64,000 nt of DNA from Candidatus Thorarchaeota archaeon (GCA_004524445.1 SDNP01000002.1:83285-147284); one strand, 5' to 3'. Positions 36,896 through 45,825 are shown, counted from the first letter of the stretch. The notes: generated by a model not told the origin, from the letters alone. Made by a program: numbers and translations.

Positions 36896-37015
36896 TGGTG
36901 CGGGAGGAGGGATTCGAACCCTCGGACTCCTACGAGAGCGGATGTCTCATTGATGACCCCATTTTTTCATCTGATCTTAAGTCCGCCGCCTTTGGCCTGT
37001 CTTGGCAACTCCCGC
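36896..37015 (-). tRNA. tRNA-Leu (TAA) with a 32-base intron at 37/38
   Basis: Acceptor GCGGGAG/CTCCCGC, anticodon arm GCGGA-CTTAAGA-TCCGC, a long variable arm (TCTCGTAGGAG) and encoded CCA. The intron (36944-36975) shows a canonical bulge-helix-bulge with CTTA/TGAG. The mature class II tRNA has 85 bases plus CCA. Confidence 0.93.
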
Positions 37016-37134
37016 AGTTCTTTTATGATTCAACTCCAATTGGTTTTCTTTTATAACCTTGAGGCAACGCCGATGTAAGTCAGTCTGTAGTCAATACAGA
37101 AGTGCTTAAGAACAGTTCCTTGATTGTATGCCTA

Positions 37135-37244
37135 GGGCGCGTAGTCTAGTATGGACTCCTTATAGCTTCTGCTGCAGGAGATACGCATAAGGCACCAGCC
37201 TTCGGAGCTGGGCATCCCAGGTTCGAATCCTGGCGCGCCCGCCA
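37135..37244 (+). tRNA. tRNA-Arg (TCG) with a 32-base intron in the D loop
   Basis: Acceptor GGGCGCG/CGCGCCC, anticodon arm CCAGC-CTTCGGA-GCTGG, T arm CCCAG/CTGGG and encoded CCA. The intron (37155-37186) has helix GTAT/ATAC, bulges GGA and GCA, and an internal stem CTCCT/AGGAG. It sits at about 19/20, the same place as in tRNA-Arg (CCT) at 23288, but its sequence differs. Confidence 0.93.
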
Positions 37245-37256
37245 CTTCAAGACCAT

Positions 37257-37508
37257 TTATGCCTTGCCCAGTTTCTTATTCCAGACTTCCAAAAAGTACT
37301 CAAGGGATCGGTCGAAAGTCTTCTCTGCTTCTGGCGGAAATAAGCATCCGGGCAATTCTTGATGCTTCCAGTGGTATTGTAAGCAATCACAACAATACCC
37401 TTTTCGTGGACATCCCGGGTAAGTACAACCGCATCTTTCCTTATTCTTTTCAACATTGCATATTCTACCAGTCATCTTTAGTTCAGCCTCTTGTCTTGAC
37501 TGAGTCAT
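37257..37508 (-). CDS. Cysteine-rich small protein, DUF6485-like
   Basis: An 83-residue product with nine cysteines: CNVEKNKERCGCTYPGCPRKGYCCDCLQYH, then LPGCLFPP and EKTFDRSLEYF. The pattern matches a small prokaryotic family I recall as DUF6485, probably metal-binding. The true start may be the ATG at 37475 (MTGRIC). The function is unknown. It is convergent with tRNA-Arg and divergent from the kinase-like gene. Confidence 0.75.
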   Translation of the reverse strand: MTQSRQEAELKMTGRICNVEKNKERCGCTYPGCPRKGYCCDCLQYHWKHQELPGCLFPPEAEKTFDRSLEYFLEVWNKKLGKA

Positions 37509-37567
37509 TAAAACCTCTATGGTGCAGTCGGCAGGCTAATAGCGAAAACCTACAATTTAGTATCGAA

Positions 37568-38365
37568 ATGAGCTTCATTCAGGAATTTGACATAGATACT
37601 ACCGGCATAGATGGGAGGCGGCTTGACTCTACATTGGCTTCCGATTTTGAAAATCTCCTTTTTCAATACTATGGGCCTGAAACAAGAATCGAGTCCGCAA
37701 AAAGGATGCGAAGCAAAAAGAATGTCACTCTTGATCTGATTATCGATGTCGGGAAAGATACTCTCTCTCATGTTGTTGCGAAACTCTTCATCGAAGATGG
37801 ATATCTAATTGAGAGAAGGGTCTTGGCAGAAAGCACTCATAATGACCTAGCAGTGCCAAGGATTCTCGCCACCGTTCCCAATGTCATTCTGATGGAGTAT
37901 ATTTCGGGGATTCCTCTCATTGAAAGAATACACGAAACATACAGCATGGAAGAGATCGACAAATTAGCATCTTGGTACCACAGATTCCATGACATTCACA
38001 ATCTCATCAAGGGGGATGCAAGACTACGAAACTTCATTATGAAGGACAACTCTACCCTATATGGTGTTGACTTTGAAGAAGCTCGCCCCGGAGAGTGGAT
38101 TATTGATATTGGTGGCGCCGCAGCAAGTCTTCTTGATACAGATCCGATTTTTGATATAAGAAAACAGAAACTAGCATGGAGGCTACTGGACCAGTACCTC
38201 TTGCTTATTGGCACCAATCGGACAAAGAACCAGGAAACTGAATTCATACAATCAGTTGCTAATGCCCTCCAACAGACTGCTATCTGGAGGAATGACAAGG
38301 AGTTACAACGGCTCTCTCAACAAGTCAGAACCGATGGCATCCCCAATAACAAAACATGTAGCTAA
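37568..38365 (+). CDS. Kinase-like protein of APH/RIO type
   Basis: A 265-residue product from the ATG at 37568; a longer open frame upstream runs over the cysteine-rich gene and is not credible. A lysine in VVAKLFIEDG may be the ATP-binding residue. IKGDARLRNFIMKD, then YGVDFEEARPG, is the catalytic loop and metal-binding motif of aminoglycoside-phosphotransferase/RIO-like kinases. The substrate is unknown: a protein or a small molecule. Confidence 0.72.
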   Translation: MSFIQEFDIDTTGIDGRRLDSTLASDFENLLFQYYGPETRIESAKRMRSKKNVTLDLIIDVGKDTLSHVVAKLFIEDGYLIERRVLAESTHNDLAVPRILATVPNVILMEYISGIPLIERIHETYSMEEIDKLASWYHRFHDIHNLIKGDARLRNFIMKDNSTLYGVDFEEARPGEWIIDIGGAAASLLDTDPIFDIRKQKLAWRLLDQYLLLIGTNRTKNQETEFIQSVANALQQTAIWRNDKELQRLSQQVRTDGIPNNKTCS

Positions 38366-38487
38366 ACCATTTCTTGATGTTCCCGAAACTTCTTATTCAC
38401 TTCGCCTAGTGATATGCACGCTCAAACATATCAATCAGACAAAGGTGGAGATTCACAATAGCACCCTCAAGAAAAGTCAAAGCAGCC

Positions 38488-40014
38488 ATGCTCCTAGCTA
38501 TCATAGCTGCGAGTACCTTTATTGTATATTCTATCATTCAACTGCAGACTACTCCTCCCTCCACTATTGCTGTATACGGTGGACATGTTCGTGAACATAA
38601 TGACGAGCTTGTTATGGTGCGTGCACTTGGATTTTCATTGAATATATCGCTATTATGGTCTGACTCTCTGTCATTGGGTCCTTACTCGGTACTCCTACAG
38701 AATCTAATTCCAGACAATACTACCATTGCTTCCAACAATGACATTTCCTCGACCATAGAAGACAGTCTAGTATTGAGGATTGAGTTTATTCCAAATCATC
38801 ATAGAGTCTGGATAAATGTCAGCTCTGATAACGATGATTCCAATCTTGAATTTTTGGTCTTAGGAGACAGCCAAGGATACCAGGGCGGAATCCAAGAAAC
38901 AACAACAGCTTTGAGTTCATTTTCACCTGATTTTCTCTTCCATTGTGGTGATCTTACTCCGTTTGGGCTGGATACTCAATACAGCGAGGTTTCGGGAGCG
39001 CTTGACAACTCATCTGTCCCAGTTTTCACTACCGCAGGGAATCATGACGTGAGGATGGACGGCGGATTAAGATACAAGGATTGGTTTGGCCCCTCTACCT
39101 ATTCGTTCGAATCAAATTCGGCTCATTTTGCGATATTAAATACATCCAAGACTACGGTTTCTGAAAACGAATTTCAATGGCTACTTGATGATCTAAATAC
39201 CACCTCCAAGAATTTGAAAATAGTCTTTACGCATATTCCTTCTTTTGATCCTCGACCCGGCAAGAATCATACTTTGCCCCAGAAAATAGCCAATAGACTC
39301 ATGACTCTGTTCGAACAGACGGGTGTGGATTACGTCTTTTCCGGCCACATTCACATGTTCAACAAGACAATAATCAATGGAGTCACTTACATCATTACGG
39401 GTGGCGCAGGCATGTCACTGGCTGCACCAGAGGAAATAGGTGGAATACACCATTTTGTTCATGCAAAGCTACAGGAAGACTCGCTTCTAATAGAACCAAT
39501 CCAACTAAATGAACCAGATATTCCTCGCGATACGGTCGAAGTCAAAGGTATCGAATCATCTATTCTTCTCTCTTTGAATGACTTGAAGCAGCTTCCCTAC
39601 CTCGAGGCATTTTCTTCGTTTCAGAACCAATTTGGAAATTGGCGTGGACAGGGAGTATACAGAGGCGTAAAGATCTCCGATTTGATTGGCTTGGTTGGGG
39701 GCATGACCGTGACAGACACACTAACTGCACGTGCATATGATGGTTACTCTCAGTCATATTGTTATTACAATGTATATCCGAACGGAAGTTGGCAAGAGTT
39801 GCAGGGCGATATGATATTGGCATATCAATACAATGGAACAGAGATTCCTGAGTGGGATTCCGGCCTTAGGATAGTGATGCTTGCACCTGATGGCGCATAT
39901 AGCAATGCAGATTGCCTTGCCACGTCAGCTCCAGGAATGGGGTGTAATATGTACTATTCTGGTGGGGCTCGATGGGCTCGATATGTAGCGCGAATTGAGG
40001 TGACAGTCGATTGA
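38488..40014 (+). CDS. Membrane-anchored metallophosphoesterase with C-terminal ligand-binding-like domain
   Basis: The 508-residue protein has an N-terminal anchor (LLAIIAASTFIVYSII), then a calcineurin-type phosphoesterase on the outer face (LGDSQG, HCGDLTPFG, AGNHDV, FTHIPS, SGHIHMF). The last 150 residues (VEVKGIESSILLSLNDLKQLP, GVYRGVKISDLIGLVGG, AYDGYSQSY) resemble the C-terminal domain of the next gene product and molybdopterin-oxidoreductase-like folds. It overlaps the transporter gene by four bases. Stripping phosphate from a vitamin precursor before uptake is a plausible inference. Confidence 0.8.
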   Translation: MLLAIIAASTFIVYSIIQLQTTPPSTIAVYGGHVREHNDELVMVRALGFSLNISLLWSDSLSLGPYSVLLQNLIPDNTTIASNNDISSTIEDSLVLRIEFIPNHHRVWINVSSDNDDSNLEFLVLGDSQGYQGGIQETTTALSSFSPDFLFHCGDLTPFGLDTQYSEVSGALDNSSVPVFTTAGNHDVRMDGGLRYKDWFGPSTYSFESNSAHFAILNTSKTTVSENEFQWLLDDLNTTSKNLKIVFTHIPSFDPRPGKNHTLPQKIANRLMTLFEQTGVDYVFSGHIHMFNKTIINGVTYIITGGAGMSLAAPEEIGGIHHFVHAKLQEDSLLIEPIQLNEPDIPRDTVEVKGIESSILLSLNDLKQLPYLEAFSSFQNQFGNWRGQGVYRGVKISDLIGLVGGMTVTDTLTARAYDGYSQSYCYYNVYPNGSWQELQGDMILAYQYNGTEIPEWDSGLRIVMLAPDGAYSNADCLATSAPGMGCNMYYSGGARWARYVARIEVTVD

Positions 40015-41081
40015 GTAGTGAGGAGGGACACTATGCAGAAATAAAAGAAATAATCACTATCGCCCTCTTGAGCTCTCTCGGAGGGACTCTAAGTACTTTT
40101 GTTGGTTACTTAGGCAATCTTGTGAATCTGACATTAGGTGTTCCATTCGGTGCCGGTCAATTCATGGCTGGTCTTCATGTCTTTTGGTTGGTGTTGATTC
40201 AAGCAATCATCAGAAAGAGAGGCGCTGGCGCATTTGGAGGTCTCTTGAAAGGCATAGTTGAGCTATTCACAGGCAGTACCCATGGGTTCGTGATAGTCTT
40301 GGTCTCTCTCGTTCAAGGTATTTTGGTGGATGGATTCGCAGCATTTGGGGATGACCTGCAAGATGTGGATTTGAGCAAGAAACTAGTCTGGTGGATCGGT
40401 GCAGGAATTTCAGCAGCATCTAATGTAATCGTCTTCCAGCTGTTTTATTTCTCAGGAGCTCCAATCATTTACATTGGTGTCATTGTGGTTCTTGCCTTTT
40501 GCTCGGGAATCATCTTTGGAGGCTACTTCGGTTGGGAAACCTTAGATTTTCTTAATGATGCAGGCATATTGAACAATAAGACGCAGATACAGAGTCGAGA
40601 TGTTCATAGCACATCGCGTAGTACGATTATAAAGAGAAATATTCCAGCTATCGCTTTTGTAGTATTTCTCATCCTTGGCTCCTCTTATTATGTCACGGCA
40701 GTTGCTGACTTTGGGTCCGACCCATATTCATGCGAAGTGACCGGTCTTGTAGAGGATCCCTATGTATTTCATTATTCGACCTTCCCCAGAGATACGATTA
40801 CGATTGAAGCAGAGTTGGAGGGCGCCTACACTCATTTACCACCCGCAAACTACACTGGCTACCTAGTAAGTTCGATTATTGACCATGCCAATCCCCAACC
40901 CGAGGCCAGTACTCTCAAAGTAGTCGCCACCGACGGATACACAATAATCTTTGATTTGAATGAAGTCATGAAGGATGACAGATTCATTCTTAGCAAGAAT
41001 GAAAATGGCCTATGGTTGATTGCGGCAGAATATGATGGCTCACAATGGGTTCAACAAGTAACAACACTAGAGATTGGTTAA
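40011..41081 (+). CDS. ECF transporter substrate-binding subunit, YkoE-like, with extracellular domain
   Basis: The 356-residue protein starts at a TTG that overlaps the previous stop. Residues 10-185 hold about five membrane helices of the YkoE type (GAGQFMAGLHVFWLVLIQAIIRKRG, FGGLLKGIVELFTGS, LVQGILVDGF), a family linked to uptake of the thiamine precursor HMP. After another helix (about 212-230) a surface domain follows (CEVTGLVEDPYVFHYSTF, TLKVVATDGYTIIFDLNEV). S components normally lack such a domain. ATPase and T-component genes follow. Confidence 0.82.
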   Translation: MSSEEGHYAEIKEIITIALLSSLGGTLSTFVGYLGNLVNLTLGVPFGAGQFMAGLHVFWLVLIQAIIRKRGAGAFGGLLKGIVELFTGSTHGFVIVLVSLVQGILVDGFAAFGDDLQDVDLSKKLVWWIGAGISAASNVIVFQLFYFSGAPIIYIGVIVVLAFCSGIIFGGYFGWETLDFLNDAGILNNKTQIQSRDVHSTSRSTIIKRNIPAIAFVVFLILGSSYYVTAVADFGSDPYSCEVTGLVEDPYVFHYSTFPRDTITIEAELEGAYTHLPPANYTGYLVSSIIDHANPQPEASTLKVVATDGYTIIFDLNEVMKDDRFILSKNENGLWLIAAEYDGSQWVQQVTTLEIG

Positions 41082-41086
41082 GAGGA

Positions 41087-42544
41087 ATGGAATTGTTACA
41101 AACACGTGATATCACATTCTCATATGACGAAGAAAAGGTGATATTGCAGTCTTTGGATTTCTCCCTCTCACAGGGAGAAATTGTCATCCTTGGAGGTCCA
41201 ACCGGCTCTGGAAAGTCCACCTTGGCAAAGATACTGGCCGGCTATATACCTCATCGAATAGAAGGACAACTAACTGGCATTGTGTATGTTAACGGCGAAA
41301 ACAGTCAAGAACTCACTATTCCTCAAATTTCCAAGAGAGTTTCACTCGTTCAACAGGACGTAGAGAGCCAGCTCTGCACACTGAGAGTAGCTGACGAAGT
41401 AGCGTTTGGTCCTGAGAACTTTCGCGAAGACGAAGAGGAAATTATTGAACGGGTTAATCAAAGCCTAGATTCGGTAGGCATTTTGCACTTGAAGAATCGT
41501 TCAACAGTGGCATTGTCCGGGGGAGAGAAACAAAGGCTTGCAGTTGCATCAATACTCTCCATCCAGCCTAACTACCTAATTCTTGATGAGCCAAGTTCAA
41601 GTCTAGATCCTCAAGGCGTAACCAAGCTAAAGCAGACTCTTGTAGATTTGAAGCAAAATGGTTTGGGGCTACTGATAATCGAACACCAAGTTAAACCCTT
41701 CTTGCCCATTGCTGATAGAACTCTGAAACTCGATAACAAGAAAATTACTAGTATAGAATTGTCTAGTTCAACCCAAATTCAGAGGAAGTCACATGCAAAC
41801 TATCCTCCATCAAAGGCACCTCTTTTCCGATGTAATGACCTGTCTTTTTCTTATGATAACTCTAAGGTGATATCTAATCTGTCTGTGGAGTTTCACAGAG
41901 ATGAAGTAGTTGCATTGATGGGGAACAATGGTTCAGGCAAAACCACCTTCATCTCCTTACTGGCTGGGATACTTGAGCCCACTGGCGGTGATATACTCCT
42001 TAGTGGTATTCCAATTAACAAGACCCCTCGAAATGATATTGTCCAAAATCTCGCAATGGTCTTCCAAAACCCGAATCATCAAATTTTCGAGAGAACTGTC
42101 TGGGATGAACAGAACATCATATTAGATGTGCTTGGAACGCTTGAGAATGGCCAATCAGAATCAAAGCAGCTTCTCTCTGATGCTAATTTATACTCCATGA
42201 GAGAGAGAAACCCATTCTCGTTGAGCTACGGTCAGAAAAGGCGACTCAATGTTACTTCTACAACCGTTCATGAACCCCGAATACTGCTTTTAGATGAGCC
42301 GTTCATTGGTCAAGACAAAAGCGGCAGGGAATTCATTCTTGAGAGAATCAATGATATAAAGAAAGGAGGTCTAGCCATTGTGATAACACACGACTCACAA
42401 TTTGCCGTAAATCACTGTGATAGGCTCGTTTTCATGGATCAAGGGACTATTCTGTTAGATGGGCCGCCGGCACAGACTCTGGACCGACTTGCATCATTGG
42501 GTTTCCCAGAATATAGTGATATAGGGGGAGTTGTTGATGATTAA
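41087..42544 (+). CDS. ECF transporter ATPase with two fused ABC domains, YkoD-like
   Basis: The 485-residue product starts at the ATG behind AGAGGA. The first ABC domain has GGPTGSGKST, LSGGEKQRLAVAS and ILDEPSSSLDPQG. The second has GNNGSGKTT, the variant signature LSYGQKRRLNVTS and LLDEPFIGQDKSG. The tandem ATPase powers the S and T components on each side in the operon. The tight packing (five bases before, eight overlapping after) supports one complex. Confidence 0.92.
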   Translation: MELLQTRDITFSYDEEKVILQSLDFSLSQGEIVILGGPTGSGKSTLAKILAGYIPHRIEGQLTGIVYVNGENSQELTIPQISKRVSLVQQDVESQLCTLRVADEVAFGPENFREDEEEIIERVNQSLDSVGILHLKNRSTVALSGGEKQRLAVASILSIQPNYLILDEPSSSLDPQGVTKLKQTLVDLKQNGLGLLIIEHQVKPFLPIADRTLKLDNKKITSIELSSSTQIQRKSHANYPPSKAPLFRCNDLSFSYDNSKVISNLSVEFHRDEVVALMGNNGSGKTTFISLLAGILEPTGGDILLSGIPINKTPRNDIVQNLAMVFQNPNHQIFERTVWDEQNIILDVLGTLENGQSESKQLLSDANLYSMRERNPFSLSYGQKRRLNVTSTTVHEPRILLLDEPFIGQDKSGREFILERINDIKKGGLAIVITHDSQFAVNHCDRLVFMDQGTILLDGPPAQTLDRLASLGFPEYSDIGGVVDD

Positions 42545-43343
42545 GGAGCCTGAAACCAAATCCGAAACATCTCCGAACTCATCGAATCCCCTCGCTAACC
42601 TATTTTGCATTCTTGCTGTTCTGATTAGCAATATGATCTATCCGAGTATACTCCTCAGTTTGCTAATACTTAGCCTAATACTCATAGCTGTTGCTATATC
42701 GGGAGCAGCTCTCAAGTTCTCATCAAATAGAATTAAGTTCATTCTATCGTTTTCAGTCATATTGCTGCTAGTTCAGATATTGGTTACTCCAAATGGCATT
42801 GTTTTACTATACTTATTTCCAAGGCTTGGAGAGCTGGGCCCATCATTTCCTGTCACCAATTTTGGACTAGAGAAGGGGCTATCAATTGCTTTGCGATTTC
42901 TTGTAGTAGTTATCTCCAGCATGTTCTTTGTTTCCGTTACTGACCCTACTCTGTTGGCGCATGCACTTTCTTCTCTAGGAATTCCATATCGCTATAATTT
43001 TGCGTTGGTAATTGCTCTGCGGTTCATTCCTCTCTTTGATATAGAGAATCAAGTTGTCCGTATGGCTCAGAAGTCACGAGGCATATCCATTGAAGTAGGT
43101 GGATTAAGCAAGTTGAAGCGTTCTCTGCGCTACACCTTCTTTCCCTTAATTATATCTGCACTCCAGAGGGCGGAAACTCTTGCGCTCTCAATGGAGGGAC
43201 GCGGTTTCGGATATGATCGAAAACGGGCATATTTGCGCAAAACCCAATGGCGCTTTTCCGATATGCTTGTGATTATAGCCTCGACATTATTACTCACAAT
43301 ATCGGTGTTATTTCAGCTTCAGTTACTTCCATCCCTACTCTGA
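42537..43343 (+). CDS. ECF transporter transmembrane subunit EcfT, YkoC/CbiQ-like
   Basis: The 268-residue T component has six hydrophobic segments and two coupling motifs of the A-R-G type (MAQKSRGISIEVGG and SMEGRGFGYDRKRAY) that contact the ATPases. The ATG lies within the last codons of the ATPase gene. Its end overlaps the convergent nitroreductase gene by nine bases. Confidence 0.9.
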   Translation: MIKEPETKSETSPNSSNPLANLFCILAVLISNMIYPSILLSLLILSLILIAVAISGAALKFSSNRIKFILSFSVILLLVQILVTPNGIVLLYLFPRLGELGPSFPVTNFGLEKGLSIALRFLVVVISSMFFVSVTDPTLLAHALSSLGIPYRYNFALVIALRFIPLFDIENQVVRMAQKSRGISIEVGGLSKLKRSLRYTFFPLIISALQRAETLALSMEGRGFGYDRKRAYLRKTQWRFSDMLVIIASTLLLTISVLFQLQLLPSLL

Positions 43344-44111
43344 AGGAATCTTTCCTACTGGAGCCAAGTACACAGTAAACTCCTTTTCTCCGTCTACTCC
43401 GATTATCGAATCTATGACTTCTTGATTGTAGTTGGCAATAGCACAAGTTCCAGCATCAATGGCCTCGCAGGAGAGATAGAGATTCTGGCAGATATGACCG
43501 GCTTCCAGTGCAATATCTTTGTGTGCTACAATACTGTATCTCCATTCAGTTCTATATGGTATAGCGGCCCATACAAATGTCACAGCAGCTCGTGAGAGTT
43601 GTCGCTGACCGTTAGTCGCTTCTATTAATCTGTCAGACTCAGGAAGTCTCTGTGTAACACGGCATAGCCTGTGCTGAAGGGGTAGATATCGGTATATGCC
43701 CTTATCCAAGCCCTCTACCCTATCAACGATTAGATATGTTTCAAATGGGTGCCTTGCACCACCCGAAGGCACTACTCGCTTGGACCAGCCGCCTCTATCT
43801 TGTACTTCTTTTACTCCTTGAGTTGACCACAATAAGAAGGACAATTCCTGCAAAGTGAGTGCCGCATCTGAGTATTTTCTGTGAGTTGAGCGATTCTTTA
43901 TTGCCTTGGTTAACAATACCGATTTAATCTTGATATCCTCAAGTGGTACCAATTCAAATTTTTCTTGGCTCTCCAAACAAGGTTTTTCCATAGGCGGTGC
44001 GGGGATATTTTGCTTCTCATCTGGCTTATAGTTTTCCTTGGTTCTGAATTCCTTTCGGCTGTCAGCTCTGAGAAATTTACGCCCTTGCTGAATCTTCTGT
44101 TCTTTACTCAT
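43335..44111 (-). CDS. SagB-type nitroreductase-like FMN oxidoreductase
   Basis: The 258-residue protein contains AIKNRSTHRKYSDAALTLQELSFLLW, PSGGARHPFETYLIV and a C-terminal LAPVGKIP, all typical of SagB/ThcOx-type members of the nitroreductase family. The N-terminal 60 residues are a charged, low-complexity extension. SagB enzymes oxidise thiazoline or oxazoline rings in peptides, but no SagC/D or precursor gene is nearby, so a stand-alone redox role is more likely. Confidence 0.88.
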   Translation of the reverse strand: MSKEQKIQQGRKFLRADSRKEFRTKENYKPDEKQNIPAPPMEKPCLESQEKFELVPLEDIKIKSVLLTKAIKNRSTHRKYSDAALTLQELSFLLWSTQGVKEVQDRGGWSKRVVPSGGARHPFETYLIVDRVEGLDKGIYRYLPLQHRLCRVTQRLPESDRLIEATNGQRQLSRAAVTFVWAAIPYRTEWRYSIVAHKDIALEAGHICQNLYLSCEAIDAGTCAIANYNQEVIDSIIGVDGEKEFTVYLAPVGKIPSE

Positions 44112-44321
44112 ACAATATTAGTTCAGGGCGTCTGCAATCAAGTTTTCGGATGCACTCTACTTCTGGGAATTAACCGGTTGAAAATATGGTGCAATAAATT
44201 GTTATGTTCAATTATTTGCTAGCTTGCTCATTCCCCTGGATTAATGCCAATTTTGCTTCGAAAAGATGCTTAATTAGAGAAATGGCCATCATAAAGAAAC
44301 GGCAGTTTGAGGTTCATCATA

Positions 44322-44459
44322 ATGGAAATAGATGGTTTTAGAAACTATTTACAAGAAAGAGGACTAGAGGAGGGCGAGATTAACGAATCAATTTCTACGA
44401 TTCATAATTTGGAAACTCTTCTCAAGGAGAAAACTGCTGGTCGGGACGGCCGGATTTGA
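44322..44459 (+). pseudogene. Short ORF ending inside tRNA-Tyr, possible integrase N-terminal fragment
   Basis: A 45-codon frame with an ATG behind GAGG. FRNYLQERGLEEGEINE, then STIHNLETLLKE, looks like the SAM-like core-binding start of a tyrosine recombinase. The last seven codons read into the 3' end of the tRNA-Tyr gene on the other strand, and a stop occurs there. SSV-type integrases are cut in two at a tRNA in this manner on integration. No C-terminal half or second tRNA fragment was found here, so it may be a relic or a coincidence. Confidence 0.45.
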
Positions 44460-44514
44460 ACCGGCAACCGATGGATCTACAGTCCATTGCTCTGCCAGGT
44501 TGAGCTACGTCCCG
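44438..44514 (-). tRNA. tRNA-Tyr (GTA), no intron
   Basis: Acceptor CGGGACG/CGTCCCG with the archaeal C1-G72 pair, anticodon arm ATGGA-CTGTAGA-TCCAT, T arm GCCGG/CCGGC, discriminator A and encoded CCA. Its 3' end overlaps the integrase-like short ORF. Confidence 0.96.
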
Positions 44515-44717
44515 TTCCAGACCCGTCTGCATAAAGATGCGAATAAAAGGATTGCTGCATCAACAAATTTGTATGTAGTCAGCTCGCAGAATTTCAGCTT
44601 GGCAGGATAACGAATCTCAATATTGTTCATCTTTCTTTCGGAATATGTTAGTAATACTCTGATAGTACCCGTGTTCAAGTATACACACTATCCATCAATT
44701 CTTGGTGTTCCCACAAA

Positions 44718-45005
44718 ATGCGACGCATGACGTCAAAAATTCGATCGAGTCTCAAAGAAAAAGGAATTGAATGTCACTCTGTTTACGAACTACCAAATGC
44801 AGAGGAAACTCGAGTTCTGCTAGCCTTCAACTCTCAAAAGAACCCTCGATTATCTACTAAGAAGATAAGAAAGATTCTGAATAAGATGGGTGTTGGCAAA
44901 TTTGACGTACCTCGGGAATTCAGCCGACTCAGTGCATCATTTTTGCATTTAGAAGTTATAACAGGTGCAAGAACAGAAAAGACACCGCAGAAAGCCGCTC
45001 AATAA
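44718..45005 (+). CDS. Small basic uncharacterised protein
   Basis: A 95-residue product with ATG. An alternating strand/helix pattern (TRVLLAFNSQK, TKKIRKILNKMGVGKFDVP, ASFLHLEVITG) suggests a compact alpha/beta domain. It is rich in Lys and Arg. It lies 52 bases upstream of the SDR gene on the same strand. The family is not recognised. Confidence 0.55.
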   Translation: MRRMTSKIRSSLKEKGIECHSVYELPNAEETRVLLAFNSQKNPRLSTKKIRKILNKMGVGKFDVPREFSRLSASFLHLEVITGARTEKTPQKAAQ

Positions 45006-45057
45006 GCTGCTTCACAGAAGTAAAATAGCTTTTTGCGTATGCAAAATAGTGACTCTC

Positions 45058-45822
45058 ATGGATTTAGAGCTCAAAGACAAATTTTTCTTGGTCACGGCTG
45101 CCTCTCGGGGCTTAGGTTTTGGTGTTGCAAAGGCTCTTGTTGAGGAAGGCGCCAAGGTTACTATCTGTGGCAGGACAAAAGAGGACCTCGAAGCCGCACA
45201 AAATTCCCTTGGTGAAAGGGCAAGATATGTGATTGCGGATGTTTCAAAAGAGGCTGATATTAAGAAGTTAATTGATGATGTTGAAAATGTCTATGGTCGC
45301 CTTGATGGACTTTATGTAAATGCAGGAGGTCCTCCTCCAGGCACTTTCAACAAAACATCTGACGAGGAATGGAGAAGCTCTATTGATTTAAATTTGATGA
45401 GTGCGGTATGGCTCACAAGAGAGGCACAACCTCTGTTGAAGAAATCAGAGCACTCAAGTATCCTCTACAGCACCTCGATATCTGTCAAACAACCACTGGA
45501 CAATCTCCTCTTATCAAATTCCATTCGTGCAGCAGTCATTGGGATGATGCGTACCATCTCCACAGAATTCGGGCTCATCGGTATACGTGTTAATGCAATT
45601 TGTCCAGGTTATATCTACACTGAAAGAGTAGAACAACTCATCCAAGACACGGACGATAAGACGGCGGCAAAGCAGGAAATAATTGAAAGAATTCCCATTG
45701 GTAGAATGGGCACTCCGGATGAGTTTGGAAGAATCTGTACATTTCTACTGAGTCCGATTGCAGGATATATCCATGGAGCACTCCTGCTAGTGGATGGTGG
45801 AATGTATCAAGGTATGATGTGA
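45058..45822 (+). CDS. Short-chain dehydrogenase/reductase with altered catalytic site
   Basis: The 254-residue protein starts from the ATG at 45058; longer frames overlap the previous gene. The nucleotide motif is TAASRGLGFGVA, followed by NAGGPPPG, a Ser in STSISVKQP, and ICPGYIYTERV. Where classical SDRs have YxxxK the sequence is LSNSIRAAVIG, as in a subgroup that keeps Arg in place of Lys and lacks the Tyr. NAD(P)-dependent activity is therefore uncertain. It converges with the HEAT gene after three bases. Confidence 0.85.
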   Translation: MDLELKDKFFLVTAASRGLGFGVAKALVEEGAKVTICGRTKEDLEAAQNSLGERARYVIADVSKEADIKKLIDDVENVYGRLDGLYVNAGGPPPGTFNKTSDEEWRSSIDLNLMSAVWLTREAQPLLKKSEHSSILYSTSISVKQPLDNLLLSNSIRAAVIGMMRTISTEFGLIGIRVNAICPGYIYTERVEQLIQDTDDKTAAKQEIIERIPIGRMGTPDEFGRICTFLLSPIAGYIHGALLLVDGGMYQGMM

Positions 45823-45825
45823 ACT

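Noticed and set aside
37259..37567. 103-codon upstream extension of the kinase-like gene
   Set aside because: Runs antisense over the cysteine-rich small gene and is not protein-like; the ATG at 37568 is the start of the conserved part.
43335..44111. Thiazole/oxazole-modified peptide cluster suggested by the SagB-type protein
   Set aside because: No cyclodehydratase, docking protein or precursor peptide gene lies within several kilobases.
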